Source: Zygnema cylindricum (taxonomy: Eukaryota > Streptophyta > Zygnematophyceae > Zygnematales > Zygnemataceae). Taken from it: a DNA stretch of 64,000 bases. The notes below the pieces were generated by a model that had not been told where the DNA came from, made no database searches, and saw nothing but the letters and a program-made list of their open reading frames with translations. Numbering within the stretch: the first letter of the stretch is position 1; each line of letters starts with the position of its first letter. Below are positions 25,136-48,200 of the stretch, one piece after another. A program made the translations under genes and the position numbers. The stretch spans positions 127,914 to 191,913 of the forward strand of contig JBBHKE010002380.1 of the NCBI GenBank assembly GCA_037447655.1. Reading direction: 5' to 3'.

Positions 25136-26213
25136 CAAGATTTAAGTCCCCCAAACTCGGGGGAGCAAACATGCCAATGGTCCATAACAACTATATCGGA
25201 TCGAAGGAGGATAAAAACTCACACTCACTGTAAAACAACAGATAGACGTTGACGATTAAGGACCAAAGCAAGAGGACTCTCAGGAGCCCCTTCTTTCGAA
25301 CGAGCGCCGACAACAAGTACGGAGAAAATCGTCCAGAGCAGCTCCGAAACGACCAAATATCTCGACCGTATGTCGCCATGTCATCCATAGCATGTCATCC
25401 ATAGTATCACGTTATGCATAATCACAATCCTTACACGAGTCGCGAGCAACAACTCCATCATACTGATTTGCTTGACTAACGACTGTATCCAAGTCAGGAT
25501 TCGCCAAGACAATTTCACTAAATGCACGATGGACACCATCACGCAATACAAAAACAATCCGACACGGGTTTGAAACCTCTTTAACAGAATGTGCTCCCTC
25601 TCGCAAATTCACAACTTTGGCATCCAAAGGACAGCAAGGGTTTTTGACATCCATTTGACATGCTTTTCTCGCCTATGGTGCTGAAGCAAAATGTCAACAA
25701 TTGGGCTCACGCTCATTTCAAAAGTAAAGAAATGACAGCTGTTCCGTACAAAAAAACAATCATAATTCGAAGAAGCTTCTTTTCGTCCCTATGCCATTTT
25801 CTTGCTTGGGCTCCATAACCGTGCTTGTATTCGAAACTTTGCATCTCCTTGAACCTCGCCTTGCACCATTCCAAACTTTTACTTACGTCAAAATATCAAA
25901 TTCTGTGCTTAAATTTCTGGTTCAAATGCACACCATTTTCCGTCATGCCTTACATTTGCCCATTTCCTTGCAACACTGTGTAGCGACGATAACCAACCAC
26001 AAACTACTAAACCACACTATAAATCCCAAGACAAACGACCAAAACGTCTTATCACACGTATGATCACACATAATAAAAACTTTGGTTTCGAGCTTGCAAA
26101 TGTGGTAAGAAAATGGAATAAAATGACAGAACCGACGAGGAGTATATTAGAAGGTGATCAATCTTGAGATAAAAATGCTATTAACACTATTTCAAAATCG
26201 TAGTGACTCCCTG
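25136..26213. other. Intergenic between repeat C and the Kir gene 3' end
   Basis: There are short minus-strand frames at 25,191-25,388 and 25,412-25,654, the second Cys- and Val-rich. Neither has a recognisable motif or clear splice sites. The 3' UTR of the minus-strand channel gene should start at the right edge. Confidence 0.35.
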
Positions 26214-37101
<10,888 letters not shown>

Positions 37102-37333
37102 GGCGCCTTCTAGAGATGTTAAAAACTTAACCTGTCAACCGCCGGCTGCTTTATAGCCGGCGCTGTTCACTAAAGAGTCAAACTTCCGAGAACCGCGGAC
37201 CGCAACTTTCAAAGTTTGACGTCACCAACTGGATAAGACAGTAGGAAACCATAAGGTACAACAGGATAAGAATGTACAAAAACGTACGGTATAGTACAGT
37301 GCTGTCATGTAACTCAAATAGGCTGTACAGTAC

Positions 37334-37471
37334 ACAGCCAATCGTTATTAGCGTTTATAAATTATAAGTGCTCAAAATTAATGAGCGTTATTAACGCTAA
37401 TTTCAATAATATGATAATTCAAGATTTCGAAAAAAAAAGTTTACTCTAATTGACCCATAACGCTGATTTGG
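37334..37471. mobile_element. GTAC-flanked inverted-repeat element, short copy
   Basis: The left end is ACAGCCAATCGTTATTAGCG and the right end AACGCTGATTTGG. GTAC lies directly outside both ends (37,330-37,333 and 37,472-37,475). It is about 138 bases long. With the 58.4 kb copy it supports GTAC as the target duplication or as a fixed outer part of the ends. Confidence 0.65.
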
Positions 37472-37540
37472 GTACAACGGATCTGCCATCAGGATCTTCA
37501 AAGTAAAATAGGTCAAAGTACAAAATCTGACAAATTGTTA

Positions 37541-38358
37541 GTGTTGGGTATCGAGGACCTTTTGCCGATATTCGATATATATCGAATTTCAGGTACCCGA
37601 TGATCGACACATCGCTTCAATATATCGAAAAGCAAAATATCGCAATGTATCGCGATATATCGCCAATATATCGTATGGCCAATATATCGAGGCATTAAAA
37701 AATAAACAGTCACAGGTCTACAAAGTCACGTGGCTTCGGACAAGCTGACCGTAAATCTTTTGCTGAAAAGAAATACAGTTTTTTCCTGAAAGTCAGCAGA
37801 GTGAAGGAGATCTCTGAGGTACATTGATTCGGTACAGTACACTTGCGAAGTACACGTACGTAATGCGCAAGTACGGATTTCCATACGAAAATGGTCGGTT
37901 TTCAAATCTTTGACGATTAAAAAATATGATCGTCAACTTACAAGGAACCACTCAGATCAAAACACGTTTATAAAACTTATTTTCAAAATATACCTGATGT
38001 TAACCGAGGCCTAAATTTTGCTGTCCGTACTATTACGGAGACCTCCTCATGTAACCATACCCCAATTAAGTAATTATATGAATTACAGAATTTGTACTTT
38101 TTTGTTGGTTAGATTTTGCGGCATGTGCCTTTAAATCACGGAACGAAAATCACGTCGTACGTGGCGTATCAGACAATTTGTTTTTTTCACTAAAGTAACA
38201 TATTATATTGAAATATAAAATATTAAATTTAAAAAATACTATATATCGCGATGATTTATGTTGGTCTCGGTACGATATATCGAGGAGCCTGCTCGATCGA
38301 TAATGGATATATTGAATATCGAAATTATCGCGATATGAATTTACCCGATACCCAACTC
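37541..38358. mobile_element. TA-flanked, Stowaway-like MITE, copy 3, enlarged
   Basis: The left end is GTGTTGGGTATCGAGG. The right end is CCCGATACCCAACTC. Both are flanked by TA. The right 130 bases are the reverse of the left part of copy 1 (TATCGCGATAATTTCGATAT), so this copy is inverted. At 818 bases it is twice the length of the other copies, and the middle (about 37,695-38,225) lacks the family's palindromic words, which suggests a nested insertion. Confidence 0.75.
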
Positions 38359-38639
38359 TACAAATTGTACATCGTCGCGTCCTTTTACTCTAATTTATTC
38401 AAAAGTCTAATTTGGGTTTTTTCACGTATAATTAATACGCGATCAATATCTTTACACTAAAATAAGTACGATCTCACTCTGCCTTTCATTCTGAGCGCAG
38501 TTTTACGTGCAATCGCGATTATTTTAATCCATGTTTCGTACTTTTTTACTCCATAAAGTACCATTTTGTACGGTATGACACGTGCGTACACCACACTAAT
38601 CAAGAAGATCTTAAATTAAAATTATTAACGCTAAGGGTG

Positions 38640-38990
38640 AAGGTCCATTAGACGAAAAGTGAGGTTGTTTACAGAAATTCTGACCTCTCCGTACTACGTC
38701 GTACTTCTTATTTTGTTTTTATGCGCAAAACAACATTACAGAGAATCTTGCCAATATTCTCCAAAAGTCTGGGAGTTAATGATGACCGTTGGATATTTTT
38801 TCGCGAAGCATTCGCTTGGAAAGTTTATGTAATTGGTGATGTACCTCGCGAGGTACATCACCAATCACAGAAAAAATTGAGCCGCGACACGCTGGATAAT
38901 GAGCATACGTGTCAAGATGGCAACCAACGGAAATCAAAAAATTACGCAAACGATATACGCATTCAAAAATCCAACAGAAAATACAAACCA
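38640..38990 (+). repeat. Dispersed repeat D with a perfect 34-base palindrome
   Basis: Contains GAAAAGTGAGGTTGTTTAC, ACATTACAGAGAATCTTGCC, TGACCGTTGGATATT and TTGAGCCGCGACACGCTGG. All recur reversed at 57,535-57,785. At 38,832-38,865 lies a perfect palindrome centred on GTACCTCGCGAGGTAC. Short frames here are not credible genes. Confidence 0.7.
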
Positions 38991-39065
38991 TAGTTCAAAA
39001 GTATGCGTTTTTATGGTAGGCCTTTGGTAGGCGCCTTTATCGTAAGTTGTATTATGGGCTTTTCA

Positions 39066-39260
39066 TGTGATCTTCTTAGATAGCTACTTTGATCACCGAC
39101 AGTCCGATCGTCCGAATCTGACGGTGTAAATATTTTTTTTTGGTCCGAATGTTTTAATTGGTCCGAATAGGTCCGAATACAATATGGGTCTTAAGGTCAT
39201 ATTGTATGTTTTGCATACAATAGGCATATTGTATGGGCCTACTTTCACCTACTTTTGAAC
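39066..39260 (+). repeat. Dispersed repeat E
   Basis: Words GTCCGATCGTCCGAATCTGA, TTGGTCCGAATGTTTTAAT, CTTAAGGTCATATT and GGGCCTACTTTCACCTACTT recur in reverse at 60,362-60,530. Noncoding. Confidence 0.7.
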
Positions 39261-41550
39261 GAAAGTTTTGCACGTAAAAGGATTTTAAAAGTTTCATATT
39301 TTATCAGAAATCGGAAAATCATCGGAATCGGAAATGCTCCGGTGGGAATAGGCTATAGTATTACCGTATGAGTACGAAAGGGTAAAACAAAGTAATGTGT
39401 GCGAAAATTGCACTCAAAAAAGGCGTGACCTATTTCAGTTTTAGCATTGGTGCCCCTTTTTGTCCCTTTGATGGCATTACCATCGCGTTATTGGAAATAA
39501 AATCTTTTTCCTTTTTGTCCCCATGCAGTCGCCCTTTTAATAAAGTCGGTGCCAGAATTATTTTCGCCATACATTTGTTTCCTTTTCAGCTTTTGTACCC
39601 AATATACGTAGTTTCGTACCCGACCGTACGCCAGAGTGAACCCTCACAGGTATTGTCGACGTATACCTTCGTCACAAACGTAAGTTACGACTTCGATCTT
39701 ACGCATTGGGACACTTGAAAACAGTGTACGGAGAATCTTCGCTACAATACACAGAGGTAAGTTCGCTAAGTTATAAGTACATGGGGACATACCCTCATTC
39801 GCCGGTCGCTTACATGCCATCGGGCTCACGAACGAACAAAGAGAGCCAACTAAAGGTGGATGAGGGAGGCCAAGTTGGAACCTGTGGGCGATGGTGAATT
39901 GACCTGACGTGAAAAGTAGAGTAGATAAAATAGGTGTAGCCAATAGCCAAGCTTCAAAACAAGGTCCACCACAACGGAGAAAGAAAAAGCGTGCACACGA
40001 AAAATCAGAGGAAGGCGCCTCGAGAAGCTCGATTTTAACGTCAGCGACAACCTGATTATAGATTGATTACTGGATTCGCGTAACTCGTGTCGTAACAAGG
40101 GTGGAAAGAACCGAAATATCCGCTAAAGCAAGAGGCGGAATAGATAGATATGCCTCCAAAAGGAGCCGCTGGAAGGCGAATACGTCGTCATTAATCATTG
40201 TTCCAACAAATGGCTTATATAGTATGTCCTCTCTCGTAAGATCAATGAGAGGAAGCTTCTGGGATCAACTATGTTACAAACATAGCCATAATAGATTTTT
40301 TCGGAGATTATTTGATAGTGAAGGCTGTACCGACATTTTGGCTGACTATGGAAGAGCTACATGTTCTACTGTTTTAAAATATTTGCCTACTATTACAAGA
40401 TATGATTAGGTTTTTTGGAGTGCTTAACGTGTTTTGTATCTCGTGTCTCCACATCCAGCCATAGATGTGCCTCCTCTAATTCAACATCATCACCTGGCCA
40501 TTACCAACAGCAATGGCCAATAATGGTTGGGCACTGGATTGGTAGTTACACCCATCATACTTGTTATTTTTGTCAAAAGAACATTGCAAAAGAGTGAACC
40601 TGCTTCTTACACTGGCATAGGTGACAAAGCATGGAAGCACAACCAAAAGATGCGCAAGAAATGGAGAATTGCTTGAAGTCTTGTGCTCTCCCAATAATTC
40701 AAAGTCAAGCAAGAAGGAAAAGTGTTAATGGGAAATTTTGTATCCTCATCAACGAACCTACTGAATTCCTATGCAAGTGGATGGAAGCAAGATAGAGGCA
40801 GTACGAGTTGTTGTTTGTAAAAGGGCAATCTTCATTTCAAGCGCAAAGGCTTAGAAACCCTTCGAGATTTTCAATTAATTTCGTCTTATTACCAAGTAAC
40901 TTTTAACAGAGAGGAATCCCCACCCTGGAGAGTGGGCTACATTATGCTCACAAGAATATGTAGACTCGGGGTAAACCATCAAGAACATGAAGCTTGGCGG
41001 AGCTTTTAGAAGGCGGCTCATAAAATTGCCATAATGTTCTTTGTACAAACAATTACCATTGTATAAACTTTATGATGCTCTAATTGACCGTCAACAGTGA
41101 AGGAGTGACACTGCTGTATGTCACAGAGCAAAACTAAGAAAGTACAATGATAAATGTAAGAATATTAGAACAAAAGAACAGACGGATAGAAAGAAACTGA
41201 AAATCCAATAACAGGGGTGAGTAAATATTGTAAGTGCCTCCACAGTGAACTAACTAACCAAAGCGGCCTGAATATTCTGACTTTAAAAAAAAATTGTCGT
41301 TGTGCAATTTAAGGCGCACAATATCAACACACGTCCTCAAAGTACGTAGCGTGCGACAAAAAATAGAACAGTGTGTACACTTTGTTGTATGGTTGAAACA
41401 TGCAGAACTGTATATAGATAATTGACAAAAAAAAAAGAGAGTTTTTTCAGTTCATTATTTTTTAAATTATAGAGCGTACTCATGGCATTCATATTTCACA
41501 AGTTTCACCGTCTAAATTACTGTCATCACTACTGAGAGCATACTGACTTA
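39261..41550. other. Intergenic, no recognised gene
   Basis: Plus-strand frames at 39,395-39,718 and 40,101-40,409 (102 codons) have no recognisable motif and no consistent splice pattern. I see no RNA gene or clear repeat in this stretch. Confidence 0.4.
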
Positions 41551-41561
41551 GTTACTTACCT

Positions 41562-42000
41562 CTTCTCCATCTTCCCTAAAAACAAGAATGAACCAATCTT
41601 CCCAATAAGTATAGTAAAAACTTTACAGCCCTTCCTAGCATAAATATGCATACAAACTTCCTGTAGTAAGTAAACACAGATAGTCCCAAGCCTAAAAGCT
41701 TTCCGATTTAAGTTGTGGTGCAACAAACAGTGTTCTGAAAACACACAAAAAATAACAAATAACTTGACAAATACAAATAGGTTACTTTAAATTTCCATAC
41801 TTTCTTTCGGAGTTGACAATCATAATACACATGTATATGGTTTTAACCTGAGAAAAACCAAAAAAAGAAGAGTTCCTTAGATGACCCATCTGCATCCGTC
41901 CCATCTTTAACTCAAGACTATCAGCGTTGCAAACAAGGGAGGCAAAGGAGGAGAAGAAATCGATGAATGAAGGGCGGCCTGCCATCTTGTTATGTAGCAT
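41562..42000 (-). other. Doubtful two-exon gene fragment, unknown
   Basis: Reading the minus strand, an ATG at 41,985 (or 42,000) opens MAGRPSFIDFFSSFASL and continues to a possible donor at 41,848. A second open block follows the acceptor near 41,733 (HCLLHHNLNRKAFRLGTIC). It ends KMEKR at a good GTAAGT donor near 41,566. The phases of the two blocks do not join with the donors I can see, and no further exons were found. It lies just downstream of the LARP1 gene on the same strand. It could be a small gene, part of the LARP1 3' UTR, or chance. Confidence 0.25.
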
Positions 42001-42200
42001 CCGTTTGTCCCCCGAAACCTGCCTGGAAGAAAAAACCCAGTTTTTAGGGTTTGATGGACAAAATGTGGACCAGAGAAGAGATCGAAGAGATATCTTCTTT
42101 ACCGAGAAAAGAAGAAGGTACTCAGCTTGGTAACCTGGGATTTTGCAGCTGCTAAGTGCAAAGGATAAATTCTCTAATTAACTCCTTCATAACAATAAAA

Positions 42201-45200
42201 CTAAGACACAGCAATCGAAGGAGAAGGAGCAGATGGCCCAAGAGGAGGACATGAAGCTGATTGGCTGTTGCTGGTTGACTGAGAAGAGCTGTTTGGGCGT
42301 GGGACTGGGACAGGCACTGGCATGGCAGCCGTTGCAGTTTTGGTTCCCTTATTGATTGGTATCATGCTGGAAAAAGCAGATAACTCCTTTGGACTACTGC
42401 TATAGCTTCGACGAGGAGCTGTTTCGTTTCCCTTTTGAGCCTTCCGGAAGTCGTCTATAGTTCGGAAGTCAGAGGCGAGTAGGCGAGCCAGCTCAGGGTG
42501 CTGAGCCATAGCCACTGTGTCCTTGTCCTTGCGATAATGGTGGAACGCCCTGCACAATACCCGACCAACTATATGAGTCAGTAACGCGTGGATCAATCAC
42601 AAGTACAGATTCAAACACCGGCTTGGTTTTGCAATATGGCTCAAATAATTGAAGATCCTCAAAAATTCTGCGTCTAATTGGCTTCCTGAGATCATTTTCT
42701 TCCAAAAGTATGCATGACATGCCAAGTTAAGAACGTACGTTGCATGTAATAGGGTAATTGATACATACGATAATTTAAAAAATATAAATTAAAATAACAA
42801 ATGATAAAAATGTCAATAAATAATTCATAATGATATTTAATAACGATTTTTTATAACTACCACTAGTAAATCAAGTATCTTATGTTAACAATCAAAACTG
42901 ATTTTTTTTAATATTAATTATCTTCATTTTTTATGAAAAAATGGATTAAGATCAATTCTCTCTTTAAATTTTTACGTTGACCTGTAAAATTTGTTATTCT
43001 TAGGAGTAATTTTTTGTTGTAAACCTTTGCTATCTATTGTTTGTTTCTGTCTATTTACATTTAATTGTTAAGATCTAAGTGACTTTTTTTATCAATAATT
43101 ATCAATAAAATTGGAAAGAATAAATGACAAAATGTAGCAAAGGGGATGAGGGAGGCCATAGGTGAAAAAGAGAGGGGAGGAGGGTTGTATGCAAACAAAT
43201 GCAATTGTGTGTGAAAAAGCTATATCGGGTTTCTTTTTCCTTTTATATTTGACTCATTTCCATTTTTTTTATGATTGGTTTTGCGAATGCCCGATGCCAC
43301 AGAGATTTATATAAAACCCAATTGAGTGGAAACATTCCATCGCCTATCGGTCAACTAACAAACCTCCACTTCTTGTCAGACATACACAAATACATGTAAT
43401 AACAAATAACTTTAATATATATGAATAATAGATAATAACTGAAACATTATTAAATAACATTGAATAGTAATAGATATCAACAAAAATAATTAAGAAAAAA
43501 AACATTTATAAAAGATAGAAGGACAGACACGAATAAATAATAGTATTGAAATATATTAATAGAAAAAAAATGGTAATAAAAAAAATAAAATACTGGTAAA
43601 TAATTATAAATTTTTTAGATAATGATAAATGGAAAAAATAGTAAAAAAAAAGTAAAATAAGAATAAATTAATGTAATATTTAGTAACTAATTATAGTTAA
43701 GTAAAATAATTAGTAACAATGAATAATAACAGATAATCATGAAAACAAACAACAAATAATAAAAAATATAGAAATAATAAAAAAATGGACAAAAAATAAT
43801 AGAAATTAAAGGAAAATACTGTAGACATTCATAGCACATAATAAGAAATACCTAAAAAAAAAAAGATATATAACATATATTAACTGCAGTAATTTAGGCT
43901 CATTTTGCCCTTTAAGTAAGAAAAAAATGCCCATGACAAGCTATTTCACTTTGTGGTTTTTCAGATTCACCATCTCTTCAGTGGCCTCAAAATTAACTGC
44001 TTGACTGATATGCATTTACTACAACAGTTGCGATGCCACCCATGGTCAGTACCCTCACCAGTATTTCTCCAGACCATACAAATTGCCATCCCGATAACTG
44101 TCCAGTGTCAGCTTCTCGAACTCATCATACATTTTCTGATCGAATTTCTTCTCGAGCCCATAGCTGCAAAAACCCATAAAATGCCCACATATAAAGAAGC
44201 AGATTTGATATTGTCTGTGAAAGGTACACATTCATATAACGTGCTGAAAATAGGTTATTAAAAATGAATGACAACTTAGATGCAAGACTTTCAAAATAAT
44301 TAAGCCTCACTTTTCTTGTAAAAAAAAAGATGGACACTTGATCTGCTCACAACGGCATCAAATTAAACATGTGAGACAACGCAAAAACATGCCCTCCTCA
44401 CTCATATGCTATTGTTCTCATATGCTTCAAGAATCTTTACTCCAAAATGCAACAAGAAGATCTCCAACAATGGGAGACTGCCGTATATGAGATGCAGACC
44501 TGTAAAAGCGAAATAGGCACTCAAGACCGTAGTAGTATTTGGCAGCTGCATCCTCTAGCGCCAGCTTCTTAAAGTCCTCGTACATTGGCTGATTAAAGTT
44601 CGTTCGAAGGAAGTAGCACCAGAAACGGAACAACGTATTCATTTCCTGTTTTGTCCCATTCTCCCAGAGTTAGGCATAATGCCAGACATCGAGCTGCTGC
44701 AGCTGGAAAAATCGATGGAACGGCTCTTCCCTAAACAGAGAGCTCCAAACAAGTAAATAACTCTTTCAAAGACCCCTATGCGATCAACAAGGAGGAACAC
44801 AATTTTACCAAGAAAGTCAATTTTACCAAACTCAAAAAACATGAATTAGACAAAAAAACATGAAAAAGAAAAAAAAATCAAAAACAAAACAAAAAAACAA
44901 AGAAAAAAAAAACCCTAAAAAGAATACACTGCAATAGTGAAAGGCAGGTTGCTGATAACCTCACTGCAAATACCTGTTAGAATAAAAAATTTATTAGTGT
45001 AAATAAGAAAACGAACGTGGCAGATTGTAGCCGTATTATTAGCGCTATTTGGCCAAAAAAGTCGTGAGCATATTAACACAAAGCGATGAGCTATGTAACA
45101 AACACGAGAGAGTGCATGACTTGGGAGGAACTACATTTATTTGAAATAGAACATTTTTTCAGTTAACCTTTAGCAGCAGGCTCATGAGCTGAAAAGTTGA

Positions 45201-48200
45201 TGCAAAAAGATGTCATCCTACCTCACTGGTACCAATGCCAAGCTTCTTGCGCTCTTTCAAGCAGCGTTTATAGAAAGATCGATACCTGCCCAGCACCCCA
45301 TGGACTGTAAATGTCCCTGATAGAACTTATGCTAAGAAAATCTGCAATTTATGTACAGCATGCAAGATAGGAAAAAAAAATTGTAGTGAGTTGTGGCAGG
45401 CGCCATCAAGTTCACACTTTTTATCTCCATTTAAGACCATGAACATTTGAGTGACTGAATAAATTAAAGCAGGATTGACATTAAAAGCTGTTTTTGGACG
45501 ACTGTAGGAAGAAATTATGCAATGGTGCCAATTTAACTTTGAAAGATTTTAGCAAATGAACATTACAAACCACTGGCATTCAAATCTATGCTTGGAATTT
45601 GAATGTGCCCTATCAAGAAGGTCACGCTGAGAAAGAAGACAACTCACAAAAGCGGATACAAATCTAAATTCAGATCCGCTGTATTTAAAAACAAAAAGAC
45701 AGACTGGAAATTAGTTCACGTGCAATGCGACTCTAGTCCATAACCCTTCTGACTCTCTACCAGAGACATACATTAGAAACCTTGCAGAAAACTCAAATTC
45801 AAGAATTCCCATTTCGAACTCTGTTCTTAACCCTGCCAAAAATGTCACTCACTTCTGCTGCCGGAAACCGTTGTCCTCCAATAAGGCATGGCTTGGATGC
45901 TGTTGCTGGCTACTGTGTCCATGGGTTCCATGTCCTCCGTGGTGAACACCTGACTTGGGCACAGAACCGACAGGAGGACTACTGCCTGTTACAAAGCCCT
46001 GAACCGGCGATGTGCCAAAAGGAGAAGCTGCTCCAAGACGCCCTTGGGGACCTCCCCATGAAGAGGACAACGAGGTCGCAGCTGAATTACTGAAAATGAC
46101 CACAGACACAGAAAAATGTAGTCAGTTCAGAAATGATCAAAAAATCCTTCTGACTTCGCAGATGAAACACTCAGAAAGCATCATTGGTGAGATTTCGAAC
46201 AGCTTCTGCTATCTTCGACATGTCTGACAAAGCAACATTTCCTGAAGATGCTATTCACTGGTCTTAAGATCATGAAAATGTGAATGGCTGGGTTTCACAA
46301 ATTGCTTAATGGTTGCATTGGCTAGAGCAATGCCATGCCATCCACACACTCTAGACATAGTCTCCAGGAGTCATGACATTCACAAAAACCAAAACATTGC
46401 GTGCTGCACACCTTTGAGATTCCGGTGGCGTCGTCCCAAAATAGAATCCCACAGATTGCACCGGAGGACTCTTAGATGAGCGATAACTGCCCTCCCCAAT
46501 GTCGCGCACACTGCTGGGAAACAACCTTGGATGACTTCTGGTTCCCCTTCCACCTCTGTACATTCGCAAGCCTCGTGACTGTCGCAAAGGCCCTTGTCCT
46601 TCACTACCACTGCCAGCACTTCCAGCACTACTGCCAAAACTGCCTACATGATGGCGGCCAATTGAACCTCCCTCCCCATCTGTGCTGGATCCAGGGTCAA
46701 GTGGAGGTCGCCTATCCTGTCGGCCAGAAATTCGCTTACCTCGCGTTTGTCGAGGATCCTGGAGTTACGGCACATCAACACAGGAGATTTCATCAGCGTC
46801 CATCAAACACAAGAAAATCTTGCTGAACTACCTAGGACAACATACGTGCCTGTTGCACTTGATTTGGATCGCCTGTCTCTGTTCCTCTTAAATTGCACAA
46901 GGAGCCACAATTCAACGTAAAAGCCATGTTTGCGAGGTAGCAACCTGCTAGAGGCACTTCACCTGCTCATAGAAATAGAGACTGTCATTAAGCACACTAT
47001 TAAGATCATCTCCGAGGCGGCGACTCCCTTCTCGAACTTCCACAGCCTTATGGCCACCTCGTAAATGCCGCCGGCTCTGCATGTAAGAAGCAGTCACGAC
47101 AATCTTCCCATTAAATCAGCCAGCAAAAATGGCCTATCTGGCTGAACCGATGAACTATAGAAAGGAAGGAAACCTGACAAAAAGTAAAAATACAGCTTTC
47201 TGTCATTTTCTGTCATTTTACAGCTAATTGACAAACTTGTGCAGGCATGGGCTTAAACCACCAAAAAAAAAAGAGGATTCTTTTGGACAAGAACCAATGA
47301 AACAATCTTCATCGCTGTGCAAGAGTAGCGTGCTCTCTATTAACCAGGTCACCCGACTCAAAAGTGCAAAACTAGCTGTCAATTACCCACAGTTCCATGT
47401 GAACTTTGTAGGCCAAGTCCAATCCACCACAATGCATCTGCCAACTAAATATTTCGCCAAAACACCTTCAATGTAGTGATAGCAAAGTTCCAATGTGAAT
47501 ATTACAGCGCTCATCACTACATGCAGTGACAGGTTAAATTGACCCAGTACAATCTGAAATTTGTGGTGTCCCAACACCTCAGTGTTATCCCAGGTGAAAT
47601 GTTGTGATGCATTCCCCTCAGGCTAATATCAATGTCAAAAGAGTAAGATTTCATCTATCTCATCCAGTTCAAAGAAGTGGCTCTAATTGGCAAATCAAAC
47701 CCCAAACTACACGTAGAATGCTGGCAACATATTCCACTGCTTATAATTTGACACAGCAATGGCCAATATGTGGATCCTTTCGTAGATCCACTCTCCAGAC
47801 CAAGAGTGAGTTTCCCCCCCTCTCAGCCCGGTTTAATTTTGTTGCCAAATCCGGCTCTGAAACGACCAACTTGCAGCTAAATAACTAAATTTTCTCTTGG
47901 TCTTAACCAAATGGTCAGAATTTAAACATCTCCAATGTCATCATCAGTAATTGAGACTCATGTACCCTTGGGTGGACAGTCACAAGGGCTTGCAGATCCA
48001 ATGTTTAGCCCAACCCAAGGTTGAAGTTGACCCTTGAATAGTTGACCTTGGCTTCTGAATTTGTGATAACGACTAATCCAGAAGCTAGGATAACACATCC
48101 TTGTAACAAGCCTGCCTGGTGAGGCAGCATGACGGCCCTTCACTGTAAAAAGACCATCCAGACTCAGGAATAGCGTACACAATAGTGCTTCTGTGTTCGT

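Noticed and set aside
43380-43930. Search for more LRR exons or a coding frame in the AT-rich insert
   Set aside because: Only poly-A/T words and stops were found. The LRR-like frame at 43,964-44,030 is too weak to call.
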